Assembly (NCBI GenBank): GCA_963786305.1
Contig: CAWAYL010000015.1
Location: 1-64,000, forward strand
Source: CAKZLS01 sp963786305
GTDB lineage: Bacteria; Pseudomonadota; Alphaproteobacteria; Rhodospirillales; Defluviicoccaceae
Length of the DNA stretch: 64,000 bases
Reading direction: 5' to 3'
The first letter of the stretch is position 1; every line of letters starts with the position of its first letter. The notes below the pieces were generated by a model, which made no database searches, was not told the origin of the DNA, and saw only the letters and a program-made list of their open reading frames with translations. Of the stretch, positions 18,304 to 27,913 are shown one piece after another. The translations under genes were made by a program, and so were the position numbers.

Positions 18304-19055
18304 TTCCGGAATTTATGGACGCTGTTTCCGAGTTGCTCCCTGAGCGCTTTTCGGGAGACTTCGGAAACCTGTCCGCGCGCCAGGCCGCCCAGTTGAAACG
18401 GCCCGTAGGAGGTTCGGATCAGCCGGTTGACCGTCAGTCCCAGGTGTTCCAGGACCTTGCGGATCTCGCGGTTCTTGCCCTCCTTGAGGGCCATGGTCAG
18501 CCAGATGTTGGACCCCTGGCTCTTGTCGAGCGCCGCTTCGATGGGACCATAGGCGACACCGTCGATCCTGATGCCGCGACCGAGGGCGTCGAGACGCTGC
18601 TGTTCGATGGTGCCGAAGGCGCGCACACGGTAGCGCCGGGTCCAGCCGCTCGCCGGCCGTTCCATGTGTCCCGCCAATTCGCCGTCGTTGGTCAGCAACA
18701 ACAGGCCTTCCGAGCCGAGATCGAGCCGGCCGACCGATATGACCCGCCCCAGTTCCTTGGGAATTCGCTCGAACACGGTCGGTCGCTTCTGCGGGTCGGC
18801 GTGCGTGGTGACCAGGCCCGGCGGCTTGTGGTAGCGCCACACCCGGGCATAGGGCTTTTCCGGCAGGGCCGATCCATCCACCACGATGACGTCCGTTTCG
18901 GACACCGCGAGCGCCGGGGTTTCGATGATCTTGCCGTTGACCATGACCCGGCGGTCCTCGATCCATCGTTCCGCCTCGCGGCGCGAACACAGGCCGCTGC
19001 GGGCGATGACCTTGGCGATACGGTCGCCGATGGACGGAGGGTCGAGCGTTTTCAT
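18300..19055 (-). CDS. rluB: Pseudouridine synthase, RluB/RsuA type
   Basis: Makes pseudouridine in rRNA. The N-terminal S4 RNA-binding domain covers about residues 8-60 (RIAKVIARSGLCSRREAERW). The catalytic aspartate is in GRLDLGSEGLLLLTNDG, and the RluB/RsuA-type end EGKNREIRKVLEHLGLTVNRL follows. At 251 residues it is compact and lacks the long basic tail found in some alphaproteobacterial RluB proteins. I call it RluB rather than RsuA or RluE from family resemblance only. It is divergent from tadA. Confidence 0.85.
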   Translation of the reverse strand: MKTLDPPSIGDRIAKVIARSGLCSRREAERWIEDRRVMVNGKIIETPALAVSETDVIVVDGSALPEKPYARVWRYHKPPGLVTTHADPQKRPTVFERIPKELGRVISVGRLDLGSEGLLLLTNDGELAGHMERPASGWTRRYRVRAFGTIEQQRLDALGRGIRIDGVAYGPIEAALDKSQGSNIWLTMALKEGKNREIRKVLEHLGLTVNRLIRTSYGPFQLGGLARGQVSEVSRKALREQLGNSVHKFRK

Positions 19056-19120
19056 GATGCGCTTTCGAGTGCGGCTCTGTTACCAATGAGCAGAGGTAGC
19101 ATCCAGGATCGACAGCATAC

Positions 19121-19576
19121 ATGACAACGACGCGTTCGTTCATGGGTATGGCGCTGAAGGAAGCGGAAAAAGCGGCCCGCCGGAACGAGGTGCCGGTGGG
19201 CGCGGTGCTGGTGGACGGGGCCACCGGCGCCGTCGCCGCCGCCTCGGGCAACCGGGTGGAGGCGTTCAACGACCCCACCGCCCACGCCGAGATGCTGGTG
19301 ATCCGCGAAGCCTGCGCCAAGCTCGGCGCGCCGAGACTGCCCGGCTGCGACCTCTACGTCACCTTGGAGCCGTGCGCCATGTGCGCCGCCGCCATCGCCT
19401 TCGCCCGCGTACGGCGCCTGTACTTCGGCGCCTACGACGCCAAGGGCGGCGCTGTCGAACACGGCCCTCGGTTTTTCCACCTCCCCACCTGCCACCACGC
19501 GCCCGAGGTTTACGGCGGCGTGGCGGAAAGCGAGGCCGGCGATCTGCTCAAGGCGTTCTTCCGGGACAAGCGGTAA
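19121..19576 (+). CDS. tadA: tRNA-specific adenosine deaminase TadA
   Basis: Deaminates A34 of tRNA-Arg(ACG) to inosine, an essential reaction in most bacteria. The 151-residue protein has the zinc and catalytic motifs of the cytidine deaminase fold: TAHAEMLVI (His and catalytic Glu) and LEPCAMCAAAI (two Cys). It is intact, starts at ATG 19121 and is divergent from the rluB-rsmD pair; that arrangement is common in alphaproteobacteria. Confidence 0.94.
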   Translation: MTTTRSFMGMALKEAEKAARRNEVPVGAVLVDGATGAVAAASGNRVEAFNDPTAHAEMLVIREACAKLGAPRLPGCDLYVTLEPCAMCAAAIAFARVRRLYFGAYDAKGGAVEHGPRFFHLPTCHHAPEVYGGVAESEAGDLLKAFFRDKR

Positions 19577-19860
19577 GGGGGAGGGGTCGTTCAATTTATC
19601 GAAAACAACCCCAGGCACAGTACATTCACCGCGGCCTGATGCTTCCGAAGCCCGTGCTGGAAACCAGCTCTCCACGTTCAGATTGTTATGCAACCAGTAG
19701 GGGCATATCGTTTCGGATGAAAGACAACTCTCGGTTCGTGGTTTATACGCGGTATTTTTGTCAAAATTCACAATATTACGCGTATGTCGCGCGGTCATGC
19801 AGCGACGCCATTTTGACCGGCGCGCACCCGTCAAGAACCGTGAGCTGGGGGGAAGATTTG

Positions 19861-21234
19861 ATGGCTACCAGCGATACTCCGGAACCGGACGCCCTTGCGG
19901 ATGGCGATCGAGCCGGAGACCCCGCCTCCGTAGCACCCTCGGAGGAGGACGGACATGCCGCCGGGCTCTACCGGACGCTGTCCGAACAGGCGCAGAAGGA
20001 TTTGATGCTGATCCTTGAATACCTCACACGGCAATCGGAGCGGACCGCGAACGCGGCCGCCGTCGAAAATGATACCATTCGCGACGCGGCACGGATCTGC
20101 GCCACGCCTTTCGACGAACTCGATGACCGGCAAGTGGGCGAAATCTGGGTGTTGCTGCGGGAACTTTCTTGCCGGATCGCGCCGGCGACCGTAGAGGGGT
20201 TGCGCCGAACCATGGGACCCGGCGTGAAACCCTGGGACGGTTTCAAGGTGCTGATCGCCACCGCGATCATTCTGTTGGTCGGTACGCTGTCGGTACAAGC
20301 CTACACGACGTTCGGGGCGCGGACCCTGCACCGGATGAACGAAAAGATTGCCGAGGTCAACGAGGTATGGGGACAGATCAACGACCTCGAAGCGCTGTTG
20401 ACCGCACCGCTCGAAGTCGGTCGGAAGCTCGGCAAGGATGGGCCGGCCGATTTGGCGCTTTTCAATCCGACAACCCTCAAGCGCCGGCATTTGTTGGATC
20501 GCGCCGATGCAATCAGCGGCACCATGAATACGCTGTATCAGGATATGTACGCTTGGAACGGCGCCTTGGGCTGGCCGCTGACACGCTATGTCCTCGGGCA
20601 GGAGCCGGGCGAATACTGGGGCTTCAAATGCGATCCGGAAGACAAAGAGCCTTGCAAATCCTGGTTGGCCAAATGGCAGGACAGTCGCAAGCAGATCGTC
20701 GACAAATCGCTGACGTGGATTCCCGTCACGTCGGCCAAGCCCGGCCTGACCTACATCCCCGACGTCCCCCACATCCCGCAGATCCCCGACATCCCCACCA
20801 GCGCCGACTTGGTGAAGCTTTGGGAAGTCGCGCCGCTCGGGCACATCCACATCAAGTATGGTTCCGAGGTGTGGGCGCAGTCCGTTCTGGAGACGCTTCG
20901 CGGCGTCATTCTGCCGGTTCTGTACGGCATGCTCGGTGCCTGTGTCTGGCTGCTGCGCGACCGCTATGGCCAACTCCGGTTGCGGCGGTGGCGATCGCCG
21001 GGGGGCGGCGAGTACATGCAGCGCGTGTTCTTGGGCGGGGTATTGGGCGCGGCCCTCGGCTACCTCAATCCATCGTCATTCCTGCCGCAAACATTGGCGA
21101 ACATCTCTCTTACCGGCGTTGCCTTCATCATCGGCTACAACATAGAGTTCATTTTTTCGATGTTCGACAAGATATTCGGCAAAAAGCACGACGCTCGCGC
21201 AACACGGAGCAACACCGCATCTTCCTCCGAGTGA
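19861..21234 (+). CDS. Hypothetical inner-membrane protein with a Pro/Ile/Asp tract
   Basis: A 457-residue protein I do not recognise; ATG 19861 follows GGGGGAAG. It has an acidic N-terminus, a soluble region, a membrane helix near residues 128-148 (VLIATAIILLVGTLSVQAY), and a long extramembrane loop of about 190 residues. The loop ends in a PDVPHIPQIPDIP tract near residue 300. Three more hydrophobic segments close to the C-terminus follow (VILPVLYGMLGACVWLL, VFLGGVLGAALGYL, ISLTGVAFIIGY). The tract may act as a rigid spacer. The 284 bp upstream contain no gene; an AT-rich stretch at 19740-19785 is the most promoter-like part. Confidence 0.75.
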   Translation: MATSDTPEPDALADGDRAGDPASVAPSEEDGHAAGLYRTLSEQAQKDLMLILEYLTRQSERTANAAAVENDTIRDAARICATPFDELDDRQVGEIWVLLRELSCRIAPATVEGLRRTMGPGVKPWDGFKVLIATAIILLVGTLSVQAYTTFGARTLHRMNEKIAEVNEVWGQINDLEALLTAPLEVGRKLGKDGPADLALFNPTTLKRRHLLDRADAISGTMNTLYQDMYAWNGALGWPLTRYVLGQEPGEYWGFKCDPEDKEPCKSWLAKWQDSRKQIVDKSLTWIPVTSAKPGLTYIPDVPHIPQIPDIPTSADLVKLWEVAPLGHIHIKYGSEVWAQSVLETLRGVILPVLYGMLGACVWLLRDRYGQLRLRRWRSPGGGEYMQRVFLGGVLGAALGYLNPSSFLPQTLANISLTGVAFIIGYNIEFIFSMFDKIFGKKHDARATRSNTASSSE

Positions 21235-21267
21235 TTCATCCGGCGGAATAGGCTCGGCTATCCCTGC

Positions 21268-21585
21268 TTACTTGTGTCCGCTGATTTCGGCGTGGAGCGG
21301 CTTGGTCTCCTCGAAGGTTTTCTTCTGCTCTTCGCTGGCTTCTTTCTGGTACTGCTTCTTCCATTCGGGGAACGGCATGCCGTAGATGATTTCGCGGGCG
21401 TCCGGCTCGGTCATCTCCAGGCCGTGGTCGTCGGCCGCGGCCATGTACCACTTGGAAAGACAGTTGCGGCAGAAACCGGCCAGGTTCATCAAGTCGATGT
21501 TCTGCACGTCGGTGCGGCGGCGCAGATGCTCCACGAGGCCCCGGAATGCGGCGGCCTCGAGTTCCAAACGCGTTTGATCGTCCAT
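21268..21585 (-). CDS. DUF1244 family protein
   Basis: A 105-residue cytosolic protein of a family of unknown function common in proteobacteria. The diagnostic core is RRTDVQNIDLMNLAGFCRNCLSKWY near residues 24-48, here listed in pieces: RTDVQNIDLMNLAGF then CRNCLSKWY, whose CxxC may bind metal. The C-terminal EWKKQYQKEASEEQ helix is charged. It is intact and lies 25 bp downstream of purD on the same strand, so probably co-transcribed, and is convergent with the orphan membrane protein gene. Confidence 0.85.
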   Translation of the reverse strand: MDDQTRLELEAAAFRGLVEHLRRRTDVQNIDLMNLAGFCRNCLSKWYMAAADDHGLEMTEPDAREIIYGMPFPEWKKQYQKEASEEQKKTFEETKPLHAEISGHK

Positions 21586-21610
21586 GACTTTCTCCCTCTC
21601 GTTCCCGCGG

Positions 21611-22882
21611 TTAGCGTCCGATGGCCCGCCAGCCGATATCGCGGCGGCAGAACCCTTCCGGCCAATCGATCAGGTCGACGGCGCCGTAGGCGCGTTGCTG
21701 CGCCTGTTCGACGGTGGGCGCCCGGGCGGTGACGCCGAGAACCCGCCCGCCGTTGGCGACGACGCTGCCGTCGTTCATCTCGGTTCCGGCATGGAATATG
21801 GCGACGCCTTCCAGCGCTCCGGCCGTCTCGAGCCCATTGATTGCCGAGCCCTTGGGGTAATAACCGGGATACCCCTTTGTCGCCATCACCACCAGCAGCG
21901 CCGCGTCGTCGGACCATACGAGCTTGATATCGTCCATGCGCCCCTCGGCGCAGGCCACCAGCGCCTCCAGCAGATCGGATTCCAGCCGGAACAGCAAAGG
22001 CTGGCATTCGGGGTCGCCGAACCGCGCGTTGTATTCCAGCAGTTTCGGTCCCTCCGCCGTCACCATGATCCCGGCGTACAACAGCCCCCGGTAAGGGCGG
22101 CCCTCGGCCGCCATGGCCTCGATGGTGGGCGTGATCATGCGCTCCATGATGAAATCGGCCATCTCGGGGGTGACGATGGGGGCCGGGGAATAGGCGCCCA
22201 TGCCGCCGGTATTGGGGCCCTCGTCGCCGTCGAAGGCCGGCTTGTGATCCTGGGCGGAGACCAGCGGCACGGCGCGGGTGCCGTTGACCAGCGCGAAGAA
22301 GCTCGCCTCCTCGCCTTCCAGAAACTCCTCGATGATCACTTCGGAGCCGGCGTCGCCGAAGGCGCTTTCGATCATGATGTGATCGACGGCGGCGAACGCC
22401 TCGTTGTGATTGTGGCAGACGATCACGCCCTTGCCCGCCGCGAGGCCGTCGGCCTTGACGACAATGGTTGACCTTTGGCGGTGGATGAATTCCTTCGCCG
22501 CGTCCGGTTCGTCGAACCGGCCGTAGTTGGCGGTGGGAATGCCATGGCGCGCGCACAGGTCCTTCATGAAGCCCTTCGATCCCTCGATTTGCGCCGCCCG
22601 CGCGCTCGGGCCGAAAGCCAGGATGCCGGCGGTCTCGAGCTGGTCCACCAGACCGGCGGCCAAGGGCGCCTCGGGGCCGACCACGACGAAGTCCATGGAC
22701 CGGCGGACCGCGAAATCGACAAGTCCCTTCACGTCTTCGGCGGCAATGTCCACGCAGTTGGCCAAGCCGGCGATACCGGGATTTCCGGGCGCGCAATACA
22801 ACGCGCCGCACAACGGCGACTTCGCGAGGGCCCAGCAGAGCGCATGCTCCCGGCCACCCGATCCAACGACCAGCACTTTCAT
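21611..22882 (-). CDS. purD: Phosphoribosylamine-glycine ligase PurD
   Basis: Makes glycinamide ribonucleotide from phosphoribosylamine, glycine and ATP, the second step of de novo purine synthesis. The 423-residue protein begins MKVLVVGSGGREHAL. It carries the ATP-grasp domain with VVKADGLAAGKGVIVC, EGPNTGGMGAYSPAP and EYNARFGDPECQ. I start at the ATG of MKVLVV, since the 14 residues before it in the open frame are not family-like. It is transcribed divergently from xseA, with about 70 bp between the starts. Confidence 0.96.
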   Translation of the reverse strand: MKVLVVGSGGREHALCWALAKSPLCGALYCAPGNPGIAGLANCVDIAAEDVKGLVDFAVRRSMDFVVVGPEAPLAAGLVDQLETAGILAFGPSARAAQIEGSKGFMKDLCARHGIPTANYGRFDEPDAAKEFIHRQRSTIVVKADGLAAGKGVIVCHNHNEAFAAVDHIMIESAFGDAGSEVIIEEFLEGEEASFFALVNGTRAVPLVSAQDHKPAFDGDEGPNTGGMGAYSPAPIVTPEMADFIMERMITPTIEAMAAEGRPYRGLLYAGIMVTAEGPKLLEYNARFGDPECQPLLFRLESDLLEALVACAEGRMDDIKLVWSDDAALLVVMATKGYPGYYPKGSAINGLETAGALEGVAIFHAGTEMNDGSVVANGGRVLGVTARAPTVEQAQQRAYGAVDLIDWPEGFCRRDIGWRAIGR

Positions 22883-22950
22883 TCGGCTTTCCCCCGACCC
22901 TTGTGCACGCTTGGCGGCGGGCACCCTCTTGGTTCATACTCAGTCCGGCA

Positions 22951-24408
22951 ATGACAACCCGACACTCTACCACCGGCGAAGCCGATCACAACCTGCCCAT
23001 TCTGTCTGTCGGAGAGATTTCCCAGGCACTCAAGCGGCACGTCGAGCAGGCCTTCGGTTTTGTCCGCGTCCGCGGCGAGATCAGCGGTTTCAAGCGCGCT
23101 CCGTCCGGACATGTCTATCTGTCGCTGAAGGACGAGACCGCGGTGCTGACCGGCGTGTGCTGGCGCGGCGCGGCATCCCGCTTGTCGCTTGATCCCGAAG
23201 ACGGCATGGAAGTGGTGGTGACCGGGCGGCTCACCACCTATCCCAGCCGGTCGCAATATCAGCTCGTCGTGGAGACCATGGAACTCGCCGGCGAGGGCGC
23301 GCTTCTCAAGCTCCTCGAGGACCGCAAGAAGCGGCTGACCGCCGAGGGACTGTTCGATCCGGAGCGAAAGAAGCCGCTGCCGTATCTGCCGGCGGTGATC
23401 GGCGTCGTGACCTCGCCGACGGGCGCGGTCATTCGGGACATTCTTCACAGGTTGGGCGACCGGTTCCCGCGACGCGTTCTGATCTGGCCGGTGCTGGTCC
23501 AGGGAGAGGGCGCCGCCGAACAGGTGGCGGCGGCGATCCGGGGGTTCGACACTCTGGCGCCAGGCGGCGCGGTGCCGAGGCCCGACGTTCTGATCGTCGC
23601 GCGCGGCGGCGGCAGCCTCGAAGACCTCTGGGCGTTCAACGAAGAGACCGTCGTGCGCGCCGTCGCCGATTGCGCCATTCCGCTGATCTCGGCCGTCGGC
23701 CACGAGACCGACACCACGCTCATCGATTTCGCCTCGGACGTCCGCGCGCCGACGCCCACCGCCGCCGCCGAAATGGCCGTGCCGGTGCGGATGGATCTTG
23801 TCGGCCAGGTGATGACCGCCGGCTCGCGTCTGGTGGAAGCCATGGCCCGGGGCATTATCGAGCGGCGCGTTCGCCTCGAGGGCCTGGCGCGCATTCTGCC
23901 GAAGCCGATCCGGATCATCGAGGAAGCCCGCCAGCGTCTCGACGATTGGAGCGAACGGCTGGCGAACAGTCTGACCATCGGGCTCGACCGCCGCCACCGG
24001 CAATTGGGGCAGGTGTCGGGGCGGCTGATCACGCCCAGCCAGAGAATCGAGCACGAGGGGCGCCGGCTGGAGGCGGAAGCGCGCGCGCTCGCGGCGGCGG
24101 CCCGGACGGCGTTTCGCGAGTTCCGTGGGCGCCTCGACGGCGCGGCCGCCATGCTGGACAGCCTGTCCTATCAGCGGGTGCTGGAACGCGGCTTCGTTCT
24201 GGTTCACGGCCGGGACGGACAGCCGGTCGTCCGCGCCGGCGACCTGAAGCCGGGGATGGCCATCGGCCTCGAGTTCCGCGACGGCCCGGTGGCGGCCACC
24301 GTGGACGGCGCCGGACCGCCGCAAACGCCGAACACGCCGCAAACGCCGAAAAGGCCGCGCCAGCGCCCGCCCCGCGCTTCCGACGGCAAACAGGGCAGCT
24401 TGCTGTAG
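22951..24408 (+). CDS. xseA: Exodeoxyribonuclease VII large subunit
   Basis: The catalytic large subunit of the single-strand-specific exonuclease VII, which works with XseB (not in this window). The 485-residue protein has an N-terminal OB fold (FVRVRGEISGFKRAPSGHVY), the nuclease domain signatures VVTSPTGAVIRDIL, VARGGGSLEDLWAFN and SAVGHETDTTLIDFASD, and a long coiled-coil region. A basic, proline-rich tail with repeated QTPxxP units follows. It is convergent with mutL, with 6 bp between the stops. Confidence 0.95.
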   Translation: MTTRHSTTGEADHNLPILSVGEISQALKRHVEQAFGFVRVRGEISGFKRAPSGHVYLSLKDETAVLTGVCWRGAASRLSLDPEDGMEVVVTGRLTTYPSRSQYQLVVETMELAGEGALLKLLEDRKKRLTAEGLFDPERKKPLPYLPAVIGVVTSPTGAVIRDILHRLGDRFPRRVLIWPVLVQGEGAAEQVAAAIRGFDTLAPGGAVPRPDVLIVARGGGSLEDLWAFNEETVVRAVADCAIPLISAVGHETDTTLIDFASDVRAPTPTAAAEMAVPVRMDLVGQVMTAGSRLVEAMARGIIERRVRLEGLARILPKPIRIIEEARQRLDDWSERLANSLTIGLDRRHRQLGQVSGRLITPSQRIEHEGRRLEAEARALAAAARTAFREFRGRLDGAAAMLDSLSYQRVLERGFVLVHGRDGQPVVRAGDLKPGMAIGLEFRDGPVAATVDGAGPPQTPNTPQTPKRPRQRPPRASDGKQGSLL

Positions 24409-24414
24409 ATATTT

Positions 24415-26262
24415 TTAACGGCGGCCGAAAAGCCGTTCGATATCGCCGAGCTTCAGCTCCACGTAGGTCGGCCGGCCGTGACCGCACTGTCCGGAATGGG
24501 GCGTGCGCTCCATCTCGCGCAGCAAGGCGTTCATTTCCGAGACGTTGAGCGGCCGGCCGGCACGCACGCTGCCGTGGCAGGCCATGGTGGAGCATACCTG
24601 GTTCAGCCGGTCGGTGAGCGCCAGCGCTTGTTCCATGTCGGCGAGCTCGTCGGCGAGATCGCGCACCAGGCCCTCGGCGTCGACGATGCCGAGCAGGGCC
24701 GGAACCTCGCGAACGACCACGGCCCCCTCGCCGAACGGTTCGACCAGCAACCCCAGCGCGGCCAGCTCGCCGGCGCGCGCAAGGATGCGTTCGGCGGCCG
24801 ACGGCTCGAGGTCCACGACCTCGGGTATCAGCAAACCCTGACGGGCCACGCCGCCCCGGTCGAGCGCCTGCCTGATGCGCTCGTAGACCAGTCGCTCATG
24901 GGCCGCGTGCTGGTCGACGATGACGATGCCGTCGGCCGACTGGGCAACGATGTAGGTCAGATGCACCTGCGCCCGCGCCGCCCCGAGCGGCAGGTCGAGC
25001 GCCGGTTCGTCGGGCTCCTGGAGGGGGCCGGGCGCGGAACCGCCGTCGGCCGCCGGGTTCGCCATGGGATCCGCCCTGGGATCCGCCATGGCGACGGGGA
25101 AATGGAACCGCTGGGGCGCCTCGGCCATTCCCATCCGCCCGAGGGGTTCGTTGCCCGTCGGAAAGGCACCGCCGGGATGGCCGCCGGACGCGGAACCACC
25201 CGGCGACAGTGCGGGGCGCATGGAGCCCAATGCGGCATTCGACGCCGTGGTCGCGGTGCGGTATCCGGCGTCGGCGAGCGCGCGTCTGAGCGCGCCGACC
25301 ACCAGCCCGCGCACCAGGGCCGGATCGCGGAAACGGACTTCGGTCTTCATCGGATGCACGTTGACGTCCAGGTCGTCCGTCGGCACGTCGAGGAACACCA
25401 CGACCATGGCGTGGCGGTCCGACGATATCAGGCCCTGGTAGGCGGCCCGCACGGTACCGTACAAGAGCCGGTCGCGCACCGGGCGGCCGTTGACGAACAG
25501 GAACTGCATGGACGAGGTGCGGCGATTGAGCGTCGGCAGGCCGATGTGCCCGGACAGCCTGACGCCCTCTCTGTCGGCCCGAACCGCGACCGCGCTCTGT
25601 TGAAAGTCCCGGCCGAGAATGGCTCCCAGCCGGGACAGGCGCGCATCCGCCGGCTCGCCCGGGGCGGCCGGCAGCTTCAGGGTCGTCTTGACGCCGTCGC
25701 CGAGGGTAAAGGCGACATGCGGATGGGCCATGGCCAGACGGGTGACGGCCTGCGTCGCGTGGGTGGTTTCGGTGGACACCGCCTTGAGGAACTTGAGCCG
25801 AGCCGGTGTCGCGAAGAACAGGTCGCGCACCTCCACCGAGGTGCCGGGCGAATGGGCCGCGGGCCGCGGACCCGCTCCCTGGCCGCCTTCGATGGCGATG
25901 CTCCAGGCGGTGTCGGCGCCGGCCGGCCGGCTGGTGATCGTCAGCCGCGACACAGCCGCGATGGACGGCAGCGCCTCGCCGCGGAAGCCGAGTGTGTCGA
26001 TCCGGGTCAGATCGTCGTCGGGCAGTTTGGATGTGGCATGGCGCTGCACCGCCAGCGCCAGTTCATCGGCCGTCATGCCCGAGCCGTCATCGGCGACCGA
26101 AATCATGCTGCGCCCGCCGTCGCGAATGACGACCTCGATCCGGGCCGCGCCGGCGTCGAGACTGTTTTCCACCAGCTCCTTGACCGCCGATGCCGGGCGC
26201 TCGATCACCTCGCCGGCAGCGATGCGGTTGACAACGGTGCTGGCGAGGAGACGGATACCCAT
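24415..26262 (-). CDS. mutL: DNA mismatch repair protein MutL, endonuclease type
   Basis: A 615-residue MutL. The N-terminal GHKL ATPase shows ELVENSLDAGA, SVADDGSGM and DTLGFRGEALPS. The C-terminal domain contains DQHAAHERLVYE, the metal-binding motif of nicking MutL proteins, plus ACHGSVR and GQCGHGRPT. This organism therefore probably uses MutL itself, not MutH, to nick the new strand. A variable Gly/Pro/Ala-rich linker separates the domains. The ATG overlaps the pgi stop (TGATG), making it the last gene of the long operon. It is intact. Confidence 0.95.
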   Translation of the reverse strand: MGIRLLASTVVNRIAAGEVIERPASAVKELVENSLDAGAARIEVVIRDGGRSMISVADDGSGMTADELALAVQRHATSKLPDDDLTRIDTLGFRGEALPSIAAVSRLTITSRPAGADTAWSIAIEGGQGAGPRPAAHSPGTSVEVRDLFFATPARLKFLKAVSTETTHATQAVTRLAMAHPHVAFTLGDGVKTTLKLPAAPGEPADARLSRLGAILGRDFQQSAVAVRADREGVRLSGHIGLPTLNRRTSSMQFLFVNGRPVRDRLLYGTVRAAYQGLISSDRHAMVVVFLDVPTDDLDVNVHPMKTEVRFRDPALVRGLVVGALRRALADAGYRTATTASNAALGSMRPALSPGGSASGGHPGGAFPTGNEPLGRMGMAEAPQRFHFPVAMADPRADPMANPAADGGSAPGPLQEPDEPALDLPLGAARAQVHLTYIVAQSADGIVIVDQHAAHERLVYERIRQALDRGGVARQGLLIPEVVDLEPSAAERILARAGELAALGLLVEPFGEGAVVVREVPALLGIVDAEGLVRDLADELADMEQALALTDRLNQVCSTMACHGSVRAGRPLNVSEMNALLREMERTPHSGQCGHGRPTYVELKLGDIERLFGRR

Positions 26263-27910
26263 CAGTTGACCGATTTTAGTTCCTTATAGGCATTGATCAG
26301 GCCATTGGTGGAGACATCGTGGCCGGTGACCGCGCCGCCGTCTTCGAGTTCGGGAAGGATCGCCTTGGCCAATTGCTTGCCCAGCTCGACGCCCCACTGA
26401 TCGAAGGAGTTCACCTTCCAGATGACGCCCTGGACGAAGATCTTGTGCTCGTAAAGCGCGATAAGCATGCCCAGGGTATGCGGATCGAAGCGGCGGACGA
26501 GGATGGAGTTGGTCGGCCGGTTGCCGTCGAACACCTTGTGCGGGACGAGGGCTTCCAGATCGGCTCCGGAGACGCCCTGAGCCTGCAATTCGGCGCGCGC
26601 CTGCGCCTCGGATTTGCCCGCCATCAAGGCTTCCGTCTGGGCGAAGAAATTCGACAGCAGTATGGGATGGTGATCGCCGACGTTGTTGTGGCTCCGCGCC
26701 GGCGCGATGAAGTCGCAAGGGATCAGCCGGGTGCCCTGGTGAATCAGCTGATAGAACGAGTGCTGCCCGTTGGTGCCGGGTTCGCCGAACAGAATGGGGC
26801 CGGTGGGATAGTCGACGCGTTCGCCGTCGCGGGTGACGTGCTTGCCGTTGCTCTCCATATCCGCCTGTTGCAGGTAGGCGGGAAGCCGATGGAGATATTG
26901 ATCGTAGGGCAGGACGGCATAGGTGTCGGCGCCGAGGAAATCGGTGTTCCATATGCCGATCAACGCCAGGATCACCGGCATGTTGGCTTCCAGCGGGGCG
27001 GTCCGGAAGTGGTCATCCATGGCGCGCCCGCCGGCGAGCAGCTCTTCGAACCGGTCCATGCCGATCGCGACCGCGATGGGAAGCCCGATCGCCGACCACA
27101 GAGAATAGCGGCCGCCCACCCAGTCCCAGAATTCGAACATGTTGGCGGAATCGATGCCGAACGCGGTCACCGCCTCGGTGTTGGTGGAGAGCGCGACAAA
27201 GTGCTTGGCCACGGCCTCCTTGCCCAGCGCATCGATCAGCCAGCGGCGGCCGCTCGTCGCGTTGGTCAGCGTTTCCTGGGTGGTAAAGGTCTTCGAGGCT
27301 ACGATGAAAAGCGACGTCTCCGGATCCAGCGGCTTGAGGGTCTCGGCGATATGCGTGCCGTCCACGTTCGATACGAAATGAATGTTGAGGCCGGGCTGGT
27401 GATAGGGTTTCAGGGCCTCGCTGACCATCACCGGTCCCAGGTCGGAACCGCCGATTCCGATGTTGATGACGTCGGTGATCCGTTTCCCGGTGTGCCCGGT
27501 CCAGGCGCCGCCGCGAACGGCATCGGAGAACTGGCGCATCTGGGCGAGGACGCGCGCCACGTCCGGCATGACGTCCTTGCCGTCGACCATGATCGGCTTG
27601 CCGGGGTCATTGCGAAGCGCCACGTGGAGGACCGATCGGCCCTCTGTGGTGTTGATCTTTTCGCCGGCGAACATCTTGTCGCGACGGCCCTTGACGCCGG
27701 CATCGTCGCGCGAGATCCAGCAACAGGTCCATGGTCTCGGCGGTGATCCGGTTCTTGGAGTAGTCCAGGAGCATGTCGCCCAGTGCGAACGGTGAACTTT
27801 TCGAAAGCGCTCGGGATCGTCCGAAAACAGGTCGCGCATGTGCAGGTGTCGCGTGCTCGCGTGATGACTATCGAGTGCTTTCCACGCGTCGTGCTCGTGA
27901 TTGATGACAT
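26262..27910 (-). pseudogene. pgi: Glucose-6-phosphate isomerase, several frameshifts near the 5' end
   Basis: Interconverts glucose-6-phosphate and fructose-6-phosphate. From about 27715 to the stop at 26262 the frame is clean and shows GIGGSDLGPVMVSEAL, FEFWDWVGGRYSLWSA and DGNRPTNSI, the classic PGI signatures. The first 65 codons need at least four single-base corrections: MSSITST, then DAWKALDSHHAS to DDPERF, then EKFTVR, then LGDMLLDYSKNRITAETMD, then the body, each in a different frame from its neighbour. The start is probably ATG 27910, a few bases after the stop of the M16 gene. Joined, it has a normal length of about 550 residues. Confidence 0.88.
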
Positions 27911-27913
27911 TGA

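Noticed and set aside
22879..24342. A 487-codon minus-strand frame opposite xseA
   Set aside because: It shadows the well-supported xseA and shows no family motif.
24320..24365. Tandem repeat (CCGCAAACGCCGAA) as a mobile or regulatory repeat
   Set aside because: It lies in frame inside the xseA C-terminal tail and simply encodes the QTPxxP proline-rich end.
24478..26289. A 603-codon plus-strand frame opposite mutL
   Set aside because: It mirrors mutL codon structure and has no recognisable domain.
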